Origin: Neisseria sp. DTU_2020_1000833_1_SI_GRL_NUU_006
Lineage (GTDB): Bacteria > Pseudomonadota > Gammaproteobacteria > Burkholderiales > Neisseriaceae
DNA: 64,000 nucleotides
Assembly: GCA_032388755.1 (NCBI GenBank)
Contig: CP135593.1
Location: 1,798,001 to 1,862,000 of the forward strand
Direction: 5' to 3'
In this document: positions 17,027-25,057 of the stretch, piece by piece
Layout: each line of letters opens with the position of its first letter
Numbering within the stretch: the first letter of the stretch is position 1
Translations under genes and position numbers: made by a program
The notes under the pieces: generated by a model
Database searches by the model: none
Seen by the model: the letters and a program-made list of their open reading frames with translations, nothing else
What the model was told of the DNA's origin: nothing

Positions 17027-18289
17027 ATGGCACAATTGCGTTTTTTGGATCTTTTTGCTGGCGCAGGCGGACTTTCCGAAGGATTCATTCAGGCAGGTTA
17101 CAAGCCCGTTGCTCATATTGAATCAGACAAGGCCGCCTGTTTTACTCTTCAAACTCGCATGGCTTATCACTGGTTAAAATCCGTTGATAAGCTAAGCTTA
17201 TATGTTGATTACTTAAAAGGGGAATTAAACCGTACTGAATTTTATAAAAATATCCCTGAACATATTTCAAAGACGGTAATTAATAAAGAAATTTCAGAAG
17301 ATTCTTTAAAAACAATTTTTAGTCAAATTGATGACTTACTTGAAAATTCTTCTCTTGATCTGATTATAGGTGGTCCCCCATGTCAAGCTTATTCTTTGGT
17401 CGGCAGATCATGCGACTCTAATAAGATGCTTGGTGATAAACGTAATTATCTGTACAAATTTTACGGTGAGTTTCTAAAACGTTACCAACCAAGATATTTT
17501 GTCTTCGAGAATGTAACGGGACTTTTGTCTGCAAAAGATGCTGACGGAAGATATTATTTTGAAGAAATGAGGATGCTTTTTAAAAAGTTAGGATACGAAA
17601 CAGAATATCGCATCCTTAATGCAAATGATTATGGTGCACTTCAAGCTCGTAAAAGAATTATCCTTATGGGTAGAAGAGGAGAAAAAACAGGATTTTATCC
17701 TCAACTTGAGATTGAAAGACCCAACGTGTGTGTCAATGAAATATTTTCAGATCTTCCTGTAATTCATGCAGGAGAGGGAAGTGTGCGACCATGCAAGACG
17801 AAGAAATATTCCGGTCAATGGTTGTATGATTCAGGTATAAAAAACGATAACATCCCTGTTACATGGCATATTGCGCGTCCGCTGAATCAACAAGATTCAG
17901 AAATATATCGTATGGTAGCAGATCTGTGGAGCAAGGAAGGTAAAAGGATGGAATATAATGATTTACCTGAAAACCTTAAAACTCATAAGAATCGTACCGC
18001 ATTTGCGGACAGGTTTAAAGTTGTAGCAGGTAATTTATCCTCATCTCATACAGTATTAGCTCATCTTGCAAAGGATGGGCATTACTATATCCATCCAGAT
18101 CCCAAACAGAATAGATCAATCACTCCTAGAGAAGCTGCACGGCTCCAAACTTTTCCAGATGATTATTACTTTGAGGGGTGCACTGATAAACCAAGTAGAG
18201 CCGCTGCATTCAGGCAGATTGGTAATGCTGTTCCAGTTATACTGGCAAGAAAAATTGCAGAAAATTTGAAGGAGAATTGGCATGAGTGA
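17027..18289 (+). CDS. DNA (cytosine-5) methyltransferase
   Basis: The 420-residue protein has the C5-MTase motifs in canonical order: I (DLFAGAGGLSEGF, residues 8-20), IV with the catalytic Cys at about 119 (GGPPCQAYS), VI (FENVTGLL), VIII (QARKRIILMG), IX (ITPREAARLQTFPD) and X (RQIGNAVP). An unusual insertion of about 70 residues sits between motifs I and IV. It is AT-rich compared with the chromosome and is the first gene of an overlapping three-gene operon (8-bp overlap with the next gene). No restriction endonuclease is recognisable beside it. It may mark self DNA for the ATPase and receiver proteins that follow. The recognition sequence cannot be inferred. Confidence 0.93.
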   Translation: MAQLRFLDLFAGAGGLSEGFIQAGYKPVAHIESDKAACFTLQTRMAYHWLKSVDKLSLYVDYLKGELNRTEFYKNIPEHISKTVINKEISEDSLKTIFSQIDDLLENSSLDLIIGGPPCQAYSLVGRSCDSNKMLGDKRNYLYKFYGEFLKRYQPRYFVFENVTGLLSAKDADGRYYFEEMRMLFKKLGYETEYRILNANDYGALQARKRIILMGRRGEKTGFYPQLEIERPNVCVNEIFSDLPVIHAGEGSVRPCKTKKYSGQWLYDSGIKNDNIPVTWHIARPLNQQDSEIYRMVADLWSKEGKRMEYNDLPENLKTHKNRTAFADRFKVVAGNLSSSHTVLAHLAKDGHYYIHPDPKQNRSITPREAARLQTFPDDYYFEGCTDKPSRAAAFRQIGNAVPVILARKIAENLKENWHE

Positions 18290-20459
18290 AAATGCTTATA
18301 AAATAAGACCGGCTGGACGACATTTATTAACCATCGGTAGAGATCTGATTCAGGACAGTTATGCTGCTATCGTTGAGCTTGTAAAAAACGCTTATGATGC
18401 GGATTCAAAATCTGTGGAAATACATTTTAAAGCGACTGAAAAACCATCAGAAAATATAAGTGGCAATCCTGAGAAAAGAATAGAGATTACTGTCCGTGAC
18501 TATGGTCATGGGATGTCACAAGATACTGTGATTAACAAGTGGATGGTTCCATCAACGCCGGATAAGCTTGAGCGCAGAACAAGTCCGGATGGTCGAATTA
18601 TGCAAGGTCGTAAAGGGATAGGCCGCTATGCTGCATCTATGCTTGGTTCTACCTTATTACTAGAGACAGTTTCAGAAGGTGCCGAAAAAACAACAGTTTT
18701 GGTTGACTGGCGTGATTTTGAAAAATCTGAATACTTGGATGATGTTGAAATTTTAGTTGAAAGCCACTCAACTAAAGAACCTCATGGAACTACTTTAACA
18801 ATCGAGGGTGGACAGGATTATTACAAAGAATGGGATAAAAATCAGTTTATTAGATTAAATTTTGAATTAAAAAAACTGATATCCCCAGTGCAAAATTCAA
18901 TCGACAAAACTGCTCAGGACTTTCAGATTCATCTGAAAATCAGTGGGTTTTCTGATTTTGAAGATATAGAGGAGACCATTGCCCCATACCCTATCTTTGA
19001 TTTATTCGATTATAAAATTTCTGGGAAAATTGAATCAAATGGCAAAGGTACTCTGACTTATACTTTGCAGAAAGCAAGAAATACAGTAGACGAGGTTATT
19101 TCATTTAATTTAGGAGAGCCTACTAGTTGTGGTGATTTAATCTTTGATATCCGTGTTTACGACAGGGAAAAAGAATCAATAGAACAATTAATCCACCGCG
19201 GTCTTAAAGATAATAATGGCAACTATGTTGGAAAATTGCTGGCCCGACAGATTCTTAATGATTCTAATGGGATTGGAGTTTATCGTAATGGATTTCGGAT
19301 TCGCCCCCTTGGGGATCCTGAATTTGACTGGTTGCAGCTCAATGAAAAGAGAATTCAAAAACCTGCTCAAAAAATTGGTAGCAACCAAGTAATTGGTTAT
19401 GTACTAATTGGCTCTGAGGAAGAATCCGATTTAATAGAGAAGAGTGCAAGGGATGGTTTGCGTGATAATAACGCTTATAAACAATTGCAGAAGATTACAA
19501 ACGATGTGATTAAAGAGCTGGAAATACGGAGATTCAGTTTTAGGCGTAAAGTAGGATTGAGTAAACCTGCACTTAAAGTTGAAAAAGAGCTTAATCGGAT
19601 TTTGTCTTTTGATAATTTAAAACAAACTGTTCATAAAAAATTGATTGCAGGGGGAATGAATGAAAAATCAGCAGAAGAAGTTATTGAATTGATCAGTAAA
19701 GAAGAAGAAGAAAAAAGCCAGACAGTAGAAGAAATCCGTCAAGCTATTGCGACTTACCAAGGACAAGCAACCTTGGGGAAAATTATGAATGTGGTTTTAC
19801 ATGAAGGCCGAAGACCACTAAATTATTTTCGCAATGAAGTTCCTAGAATAGATAGATTTATCAAGAAATACAAGGAAACAAGTGATTTTGAACATATAGA
19901 AACGATTGAATCAATTGCACACAATACAGTTTCAAACGCTAAAACATTTTCTGACCTCTTTTTACGACTAGACCCTCTTGCCATGGGAAAACGCCCAGCT
20001 AAACGACAATTATCTATAGAGAATGAAATTTCTAATTGTTTTGCAATATTTCGTCAACAAATGGAAGATAAGGGCATTAAATTCAAAATTAGTGGAAGTG
20101 CAATTATAGAAGCATGGCAACAGGATATTGCTGCTATATTTACTAATCTTATAGAAAATAGCATCTTTTGGCTGTCAGAGAAAAATACTGACATTAGGGA
20201 AGTTATGATCAGTATTATTACTGAGAAAAATTCTTTAAGTTATATAGATTTTCGTGATACAGGTCCTGGGATAGAATCCAATCTTATTGAGGATAATCTT
20301 ATATTTGAACCTCAATTTAGCACTAAACCGGGTGGTACAGGTATCGGTTTGGCAATTGCAGGTGAAGCTGCTGATAGAAACGGGTTAAAACTTACAGCTT
20401 TAGAATCTACTACCGGAGCTTATTTTAGACTTTCTACAAAAGGGTATGAAAATGAATAA
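18282..20459 (+). CDS. Dual GHKL protein: N-terminal Hsp90/MORC-like ATPase plus C-terminal histidine kinase
   Basis: This 725-residue protein carries two GHKL-type ATPase modules. The first (residues 1 to about 150) has the N box ELVKNAYDAD (Asn at 36), the G1 motif RDYGHGM (Asp at 73) and the lid GRKGIGRYAASMLG, like Hsp90/MutL/MORC ATPases. The second, at the C-terminus, is a histidine-kinase module: a DHp-like helix with VLHEGRRPLNYF (candidate phospho-His at about 507), N box FTNLIENSIFWL, G1 DFRDTGPGIES and G2 GGTGIGLAIAG. There is no transmembrane segment or signal peptide, so it is cytoplasmic. The next gene encodes a receiver protein and overlaps by 14 bp, which suggests phosphorelay. 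The pairing of a MORC-like module with a kinase beside a DNA methyltransferase is unusual and points to a sensing role in defence or DNA-state monitoring. Confidence 0.88.
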   Translation: MSENAYKIRPAGRHLLTIGRDLIQDSYAAIVELVKNAYDADSKSVEIHFKATEKPSENISGNPEKRIEITVRDYGHGMSQDTVINKWMVPSTPDKLERRTSPDGRIMQGRKGIGRYAASMLGSTLLLETVSEGAEKTTVLVDWRDFEKSEYLDDVEILVESHSTKEPHGTTLTIEGGQDYYKEWDKNQFIRLNFELKKLISPVQNSIDKTAQDFQIHLKISGFSDFEDIEETIAPYPIFDLFDYKISGKIESNGKGTLTYTLQKARNTVDEVISFNLGEPTSCGDLIFDIRVYDREKESIEQLIHRGLKDNNGNYVGKLLARQILNDSNGIGVYRNGFRIRPLGDPEFDWLQLNEKRIQKPAQKIGSNQVIGYVLIGSEEESDLIEKSARDGLRDNNAYKQLQKITNDVIKELEIRRFSFRRKVGLSKPALKVEKELNRILSFDNLKQTVHKKLIAGGMNEKSAEEVIELISKEEEEKSQTVEEIRQAIATYQGQATLGKIMNVVLHEGRRPLNYFRNEVPRIDRFIKKYKETSDFEHIETIESIAHNTVSNAKTFSDLFLRLDPLAMGKRPAKRQLSIENEISNCFAIFRQQMEDKGIKFKISGSAIIEAWQQDIAAIFTNLIENSIFWLSEKNTDIREVMISIITEKNSLSYIDFRDTGPGIESNLIEDNLIFEPQFSTKPGGTGIGLAIAGEAADRNGLKLTALESTTGAYFRLSTKGYENE

Positions 20460-21621
20460 TATGACGTTAATTCTTATCGAAGATAACGTTGAAGAGACGC
20501 AATCTTGTCAGAACGCCGTAAAAGATTTTAATGATGATCACAAAGACAAGAAGTGGTGTATTCGGTTAGAAACTTATACCAATATAGAGAATGCATCAAA
20601 AGCATTAGAGAATTCTTACTTTGATGGTGCAATTATCGATATGAAATTAGCTGATTCTGGCAATGAGGGAAATCAGGCTTTAGATGTAATAAGAAAGCAT
20701 TTAAAACGGATACCCGTAGCAATATATACTGGAACTCCTGATGTTGCAGATGTAACAGATATTCCTTCAATTGGTCTGTTTAAAAAAGCAGATATAACAT
20801 ATGGACAGCTTATATATAAATTTTGGGATATTTACAAAACTGGATTAACCAAAATAATGGGAGGAAAAGGTCAAATTGAACAAAGTCTAAGTCAAATTTT
20901 TATAAAATACCTTCTTCCTAAAATTTCACCGGAACCAACAGTTTCAGAAAAGAGTAATTGGGTTTCTTATGCAGAAGAAGATCCGGATAACACGGAAAAA
21001 GCTTTACTGCGCTATACGCTTAATCATCTCATTCATGAATTATATAAAAGCAGTGAAAATTGCTACCCTGATGAAATGTATATACATTTGCCAAACCTAG
21101 AGCTGGATCAAGTAAAAGTAGATACAGGGTGCATTTTAAAAAATAAAGATAACAATAAATTTTATATTGTTTTGAGTCCTGCTTGTGATTTGGCAGAGCG
21201 TGAAGGGGGAGAATGCAATACTGATAGAGCATTACTGGTTGAGATTCAAATGCTTGAAGATATTTTATGTGATGACTATTTTATTAGTAATTGCCATGGT
21301 GGTAAAAAACTTAAAAAAAGGCAGAGAAGTAATCTTGAGTCTCAAGGAGAGTATCTTTCAAAGCAACAAGATAAAGACTTAATAAAATACCAAAGAAATA
21401 CAAAAAATTTGTATTATTGTTGGCTTCCCAAGACTAGTTGTTTTAATAATGGAGCTGTCATTAATTTTAGAAGAGTCTCTACATATTCTCAAGAAGAGCT
21501 AGATAACTCTTTTAATAGCCCTGTTATTCAAGTAGCCAGTCCGTTTCTAAAAGACATAATATCGCGATTTTCATCCTATTATGCACGACAAGGGCAACCT
21601 GATATTAATATAAATCTATGA
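20446..21621 (+). CDS. Receiver-domain protein with an unrecognised C-terminal effector domain
   Basis: The 391-residue protein starts with a receiver domain: acidic pair in LILIEDNVEE, phospho-acceptor Asp at about 65 (GAIIDMKLAD), Thr in AIYTGTPD and Lys in LFKKADI. After residue 140 comes a domain I cannot assign; it includes LSPACDLAEREGG, NCHGGKKLKKRQRSN and YYCWLPKTSCFNNG, with several Cys and His that could bind metal. No DNA-binding helix-turn-helix is evident, so it is not an ordinary transcription response regulator; the C-terminal part may be an effector, perhaps acting on nucleic acid or protein. It overlaps the kinase gene by 14 bp and ends the operon at a terminator. Confidence 0.75.
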   Translation: MKMNNMTLILIEDNVEETQSCQNAVKDFNDDHKDKKWCIRLETYTNIENASKALENSYFDGAIIDMKLADSGNEGNQALDVIRKHLKRIPVAIYTGTPDVADVTDIPSIGLFKKADITYGQLIYKFWDIYKTGLTKIMGGKGQIEQSLSQIFIKYLLPKISPEPTVSEKSNWVSYAEEDPDNTEKALLRYTLNHLIHELYKSSENCYPDEMYIHLPNLELDQVKVDTGCILKNKDNNKFYIVLSPACDLAEREGGECNTDRALLVEIQMLEDILCDDYFISNCHGGKKLKKRQRSNLESQGEYLSKQQDKDLIKYQRNTKNLYYCWLPKTSCFNNGAVINFRRVSTYSQEELDNSFNSPVIQVASPFLKDIISRFSSYYARQGQPDININL

Positions 21622-21646
21622 TTTCAATTCTTCAATAATGAACATA

Positions 21647-21683
21647 AACGGGCTGTCCGAATATTCGCGACAGCCGTTTTTTT
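21647..21683 (+). terminator. Rho-independent terminator after the methyltransferase-kinase-receiver operon
   Basis: AACGGGCTGTC pairs imperfectly with GACAGCCGTT, followed by a run of seven T. It separates this operon from umuDC. Confidence 0.85.
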
Positions 21684-21722
21684 CTGTTAAAATGATTTCG
21701 TTACAAATTCAAATATAGCATC

Positions 21723-22304
21723 ATGGATGAAATTCCTAAAAGACGAGGTGGTCGTAGAGAAGGAGCTGGTCGAAAAAGCAAATCTGGTGAAGCAACGGCA
21801 GTCAAGCGTATTCCTGTGTCGCTGATACCAACAGTGGATGCCATGATTGCTTTTACAGCTATGCCTCAAGGCAGCCTTATACCCATCAATCGGACAACAC
21901 TAAAAGTCCCATATGCTCTCGAGAAAATTCCCGCTGGCTTCCCATCGCCGGCGGAGCCGTATGTTGCTGACTATCTCGATTTTAACGAATACCTTATTAC
22001 AAACCCGTCTGCCACTTTCGCCGCACGTTCCGGCGGCTATTCCATGCTCGACGCGGGTATCGGTAAAGACGATATTATGATCATCGACCGATCCAAAACG
22101 CCGAAGCACGGCGATATTGTGATGGCCGATGTTGGCAATGAGTTTACGATCAAACGACTGTACAAAGTTCCAGGTCGCAAGCCTGAGCTACACTCTGAAA
22201 ATGCCTCCGGCGAGTACCCGGATTTTGTACCAACCGATGAAGACACATGGTCGGTTGTCGGTGTTGTGACTTTTGTCATAAAAGATGTCCGACAGGGGAG
22301 TTAA
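21723..22304 (+). CDS. umuD: UmuD-like protein (S24 peptidase, DNA polymerase V accessory)
   Basis: The 193-residue protein has an extended N-terminus rich in Arg/Gly/Lys (KRRGGRREGAGRKSKSG) that canonical UmuD lacks. It then has the UmuD-type cleavage site in IPAGFPSPAEPY (Ala71-Gly72), the catalytic Ser in GGYSMLDAGI (about 107) and the catalytic Lys in EFTIKRL (about 144). RecA-stimulated self-cleavage would produce UmuD'. The stop precedes the umuC ATG by one base, so the genes are translationally coupled. No LexA-type SOS box is seen upstream, in line with the absence of LexA in Neisseria. Confidence 0.92.
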   Translation: MDEIPKRRGGRREGAGRKSKSGEATAVKRIPVSLIPTVDAMIAFTAMPQGSLIPINRTTLKVPYALEKIPAGFPSPAEPYVADYLDFNEYLITNPSATFAARSGGYSMLDAGIGKDDIMIIDRSKTPKHGDIVMADVGNEFTIKRLYKVPGRKPELHSENASGEYPDFVPTDEDTWSVVGVVTFVIKDVRQGS

Positions 22305-22305
22305 G

Positions 22306-23556
22306 ATGTTTGCCCTCATTGACGGGAACAGCTTTTACTGTTCTTGTGAAAGAGTTTTCAGACCGGAATTGAAGAATATCCCAGTCGTTGTCCTGTCAAA
22401 CAACGACGGCTGTGTGGTTACCCGTTCTGCCGAAGCAAAGGCGCTTGGCATCAAGATGGGCGAGCCGTATTTCAAAGTAAGACATTTAGTGGGACAAGGC
22501 CGTCTGAAAGCCTTTTCCAGTAACTACGAACTCTATGCCGACTTGTCCCGCAGGATGATGGAAACCATCGCCGGTTGTGTCCCTGCGGTTGAAGTCTATT
22601 CAATTGACGAATGTTTCGCCAGTATGGCCGGTATCGAAAACCTCGCCGAACTCGGCGGCCAAATCAGACATCGCGTATTGCAGTGGGTTGGTATACCGAC
22701 CTGCGTCGGCATCGCACCGACCAAGACGCTGGCCAAGTTTTGCAACCATCTTGCCAAACGTTACCCCGATCACTTTGGAGGAGTGGTGGTTTGGTCAGAT
22801 TGGAATGAGTCTGTCCGCCTTCGTGCCTTGCGTAGCCAGGGTGTCGATGAGATTTGGGGAATCGGGGGGAAAACGGCGGCCAAACTCGCAGCACAGGGAA
22901 TTTATACCGCATTAGACTTCGTTCGAGCGGATACTGCGACCCTACGCCGGCGATACGGTGTGACGGTCGAACGGACGCAGCGAGAAATGCAGGGTATTGC
23001 CTGTGATGGTTTGTACCTCGAACCACAAACAAGGCAGAATCTTGTCCGCAGCCGCAGTTTTGGAACGTGTATCGAAACGCCGGAGGCGTTGCAGGCGGCG
23101 ATTACACATCACATCAGCTCGGGGGCGGAAGCCTTGCGTCGTGACGGACTGGCGGCTTCTGCCGTTACCGTATTCTTACACACGGATTTTTTTCGGGAAG
23201 AAGCCCCTCAATACCATAAGAGCCTGAGTCGTAACTTGGCCGTACCGACAGCTGATACCGTCATTCTGAACCGCGAGGCGCAAAATCTGTTGGCGGATGT
23301 TTATCGAAGCGGCTACCTCTATAAAAAATGCGGGATTGAATTGCATGGGCTGAAACCAGCCGGACAGGTACAGACTGACCTTTTGCAGTCCGAAACTAAC
23401 AATCCGGTCATGGAGGCATGGGATAAAATCAATCGTCGGTACGGTAGAGGCCATCTGAAACTTGCGTCAGAACTATTGGCTAACAACTGGGAGATGAATA
23501 GGGACAGATTGAGTCAATGCTATACCACACGTTTTGTTGATTTACTCATAGTTTGA
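22306..23556 (+). CDS. umuC: UmuC-like Y-family DNA polymerase
   Basis: I chose the ATG at 22306 (MFALIDGNSFYCSCERVF) because it follows AGGGGAG and matches the family start; the frame opens earlier. The 416-residue enzyme has DGNSFYCSCE with the first catalytic Asp, VYSIDECFASM with the Asp-Glu pair, VGIAPTKTLAKFCNHLAK and the helix-hairpin-helix IWGIGGKTAAKL. It is a full-length error-prone translesion polymerase. Together with the preceding gene it would give damage-induced mutagenesis. It carries the GCCGTCTGAA form of uptake sequence at about 22,499, a different dialect from the host. Confidence 0.95.
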   Translation: MFALIDGNSFYCSCERVFRPELKNIPVVVLSNNDGCVVTRSAEAKALGIKMGEPYFKVRHLVGQGRLKAFSSNYELYADLSRRMMETIAGCVPAVEVYSIDECFASMAGIENLAELGGQIRHRVLQWVGIPTCVGIAPTKTLAKFCNHLAKRYPDHFGGVVVWSDWNESVRLRALRSQGVDEIWGIGGKTAAKLAAQGIYTALDFVRADTATLRRRYGVTVERTQREMQGIACDGLYLEPQTRQNLVRSRSFGTCIETPEALQAAITHHISSGAEALRRDGLAASAVTVFLHTDFFREEAPQYHKSLSRNLAVPTADTVILNREAQNLLADVYRSGYLYKKCGIELHGLKPAGQVQTDLLQSETNNPVMEAWDKINRRYGRGHLKLASELLANNWEMNRDRLSQCYTTRFVDLLIV

Positions 23557-23580
23557 CAGAGGATTGTCCCCATGACCTTA

Positions 23581-24120
23581 TCAAATTAAAGATGGGCGGT
23601 GGCATATGGAAATTTCAAATGAAGTGTTACGGCATATTTCATTTATCCGGTAAATTTCCTGCCATGCCTTATGCAGTAAAATGTTCCGCACAATTGGGGT
23701 GGCTTTCAATATCCGGTATCGGTAAAAATAAATTTTTCGTCGGTTACACCAAATCCTCAAAAGCTCGTCTTCGTCATTAATCACGATATGCTTCAGAATC
23801 AACCCTTTTGAACCCACAGGAAGCAGGTAACGTGGATCAGGGTTATCAAAGTGCCGTCCTGATCCGTTAAAGTCATAAAGAATGTTTGGCTTCATCCCCG
23901 CAATATCATGGGTATCTCGTGGTTCGGAGATCTTCCCTTTCCATTCAAAGCACAATGTCGCCGATCGGTTTCCAAGCTCGTGTACCGGGACTTCGCCAAA
24001 CGTACCCAAAAAATTCATCCCACCATCGTACTCCGTAATTTTAAATGGAGTATCAAACCTGCGGTTTGCTATCAACATATCAAACAAGCGATCAATGTGT
24101 TCACGCCTTAGTAAAAGCAT
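23581..24120 (-). CDS. Hypothetical protein, possibly frameshifted near its C-terminus
   Basis: A 179-residue frame reads on the minus strand, convergent with umuC. Residues 1 to about 122 look like a globular acidic protein (DGGMNFLGTFGEVPVHELGNR; DNPDPRYLLPVGSKGLILKH; DEDELLRIW). Beyond that the frame turns into a basic, improbable sequence, whereas the next frame offers GVTDEKFIFTDTGY and stops, which reads as the natural end. One base has therefore probably been gained or lost near 23,760. I do not recognise the family. Confidence 0.5.
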   Translation of the reverse strand: MLLLRREHIDRLFDMLIANRRFDTPFKITEYDGGMNFLGTFGEVPVHELGNRSATLCFEWKGKISEPRDTHDIAGMKPNILYDFNGSGRHFDNPDPRYLLPVGSKGLILKHIVINDEDELLRIWCNRRKIYFYRYRILKATPIVRNILLHKAWQEIYRINEICRNTSFEISICHRPSLI

Positions 24121-24260
24121 TAGTTTTCCTTATGTGTTATTTTCCATCCCTGCCCACGTCAAACACCGCTCAAAATCGACAAAGGCAGATATTTTGTCTA
24201 AATAGCTCCAGTTTAAGAGCTGTCAGCTACTAGATTGAATAGTATTAATCTTGCATAAAT

Positions 24261-24423
24261 AAAAAAGCCCGCCGTAGGGGGCAAGAGAAAAACAGGCGTG
24301 GCAATTTTGCAGGCTGCCGAAGGTGCCGGAAAAGTTGCCTAAGTCTGTTTTTCTCTTGGGGGCGTGAGGACGTTTCGGCAGAACCTTGAGAGGCGGTAAC
24401 AGGGCCGCGGCGGGCTTTTTTTT
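24261..24423. ncRNA. Candidate structured RNA: three nested inverted repeats ending in a terminator
   Basis: Three nested complementary arms lie in 163 bp: outer AAAAAAGCCCGCCG (24261-24274) with CGGCGGGCTTTTTT (24408-24421); middle CAAGAGAAAAACAG (24282-24295) with its perfect complement (24345-24358); inner GGCAATTTT (24300-24308) with AAAAGTTGCC (24330-24339). The outer arm ends in eight T on the plus strand and six T on the minus strand, so a transcript in either direction would end as a terminator with its 5' and 3' ends paired. A 49-base unpaired stretch lies on the right side. Open frames here are Arg-rich shadows. Function unknown. Confidence 0.55.
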
Positions 24424-24447
24424 CTTTCATTTCCCTTCAGCATATAA

Positions 24448-24480
24448 AGGTCGTCTGAAATCGCCGTTTCAGACGACCTC
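24448..24480. terminator. Uptake-sequence hairpin
   Basis: AGGTCGTCTGAAA and TTTCAGACGACCT are separated by about 7 bases, at the end of the minus-strand small-gene cluster. Confidence 0.6.
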
Positions 24481-24486
24481 TATATC

Positions 24487-24576
24487 TTAGTCATTGTAAA
24501 TAATCTGCTCTACCCGTCCACCATATATGCGGGTAATTAGCCTTGAAATCTTCAATTTTCCATTGAATGTTTTCAT
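24487..24576 (-). CDS. Possible small protein (29 aa)
   Basis: An ATG at 24576 preceded by AGGAGCTTACG opens a 29-residue frame, MKTFNGKLKISRLITRIYGG and nine more residues, with a strand-like alternating pattern, ending just before the uptake-sequence hairpin. It follows the 62-aa gene on the same strand. Only the good ribosome binding site supports it. Confidence 0.35.
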   Translation of the reverse strand: MKTFNGKLKISRLITRIYGGRVEQIIYND

Positions 24577-24614
24577 CGTAAGCTCCTGTATCATAGATAT
24601 ATTTTTATCAGAAC

Positions 24615-24803
24615 CTATAAAATGTGTTGCCCTAATAAACCTTTTCTAATGCTTGCCTCTACTTCAGATACGTTTTCGAACATCAACAGCTTTATTAGGG
24701 CTTCAGTTTCCAGCTCCGTTTCAGCGGGAATTTTACCTTTAAGGCATTCAGAAAACATTTTGTCATACGTTTCACGCGGCAATAATGTAAATGTATCTGT
24801 CAT
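24615..24803 (-). CDS. Small hypothetical protein (62 aa)
   Basis: The product is acidic and helical (LLPRETYDKMFSECLKGKIP, then ETELETEALIKLLMFEN). Its ATG follows GGAACG and lies 21 bp after the stop of the 72-aa gene, so it is probably in the same operon. Not recognised. Confidence 0.5.
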   Translation of the reverse strand: MTDTFTLLPRETYDKMFSECLKGKIPAETELETEALIKLLMFENVSEVEASIRKGLLGQHIL

Positions 24804-24824
24804 CGTTCCAACGCGATAATCATG

Positions 24825-25013
24825 TCAGGTGTCTTTCAGCAAATCATAGGTCAAATCTGAACTGCCTTTTAAAGCGGTTGCAAAAAGTTCGACACAATCG
24901 TCAGCCGTCAAGCCGTCATTCAGTGCATCCATATGCCGCCACATCCGCATAAAAATTTCTCGGATTTCCTTTGGGCTTAACGCTGAAATTTCATTTAAAA
25001 TTCTATCTATCAT
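24825..25013 (-). CDS. Small hypothetical protein (62 to 72 aa)
   Basis: From the ATG at 25013 it reads MIDRILNEISALSPKEIREI followed by MRMWRHMDALNDGLTADDCVELF. An upstream start at 25040/25043 (MIQEVKEVN) is also possible; neither has a strong ribosome binding site. It is an acidic helical protein between the methyltransferase-like gene and the 62-aa gene, probably in one operon. Function unknown. Confidence 0.5.
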   Translation of the reverse strand: MIDRILNEISALSPKEIREIFMRMWRHMDALNDGLTADDCVELFATALKGSSDLTYDLLKDT

Positions 25014-25057
25014 ATTCACTTCTTTAACTTCTTGAATCATCACTCTTCTGTCTTTCT

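Noticed and set aside
24245..24430. 61-codon minus-strand frame inside the nested-repeat element
   Set aside because: The product is Arg/Lys/Ser-rich, and the DNA is explained by the hairpin structure.
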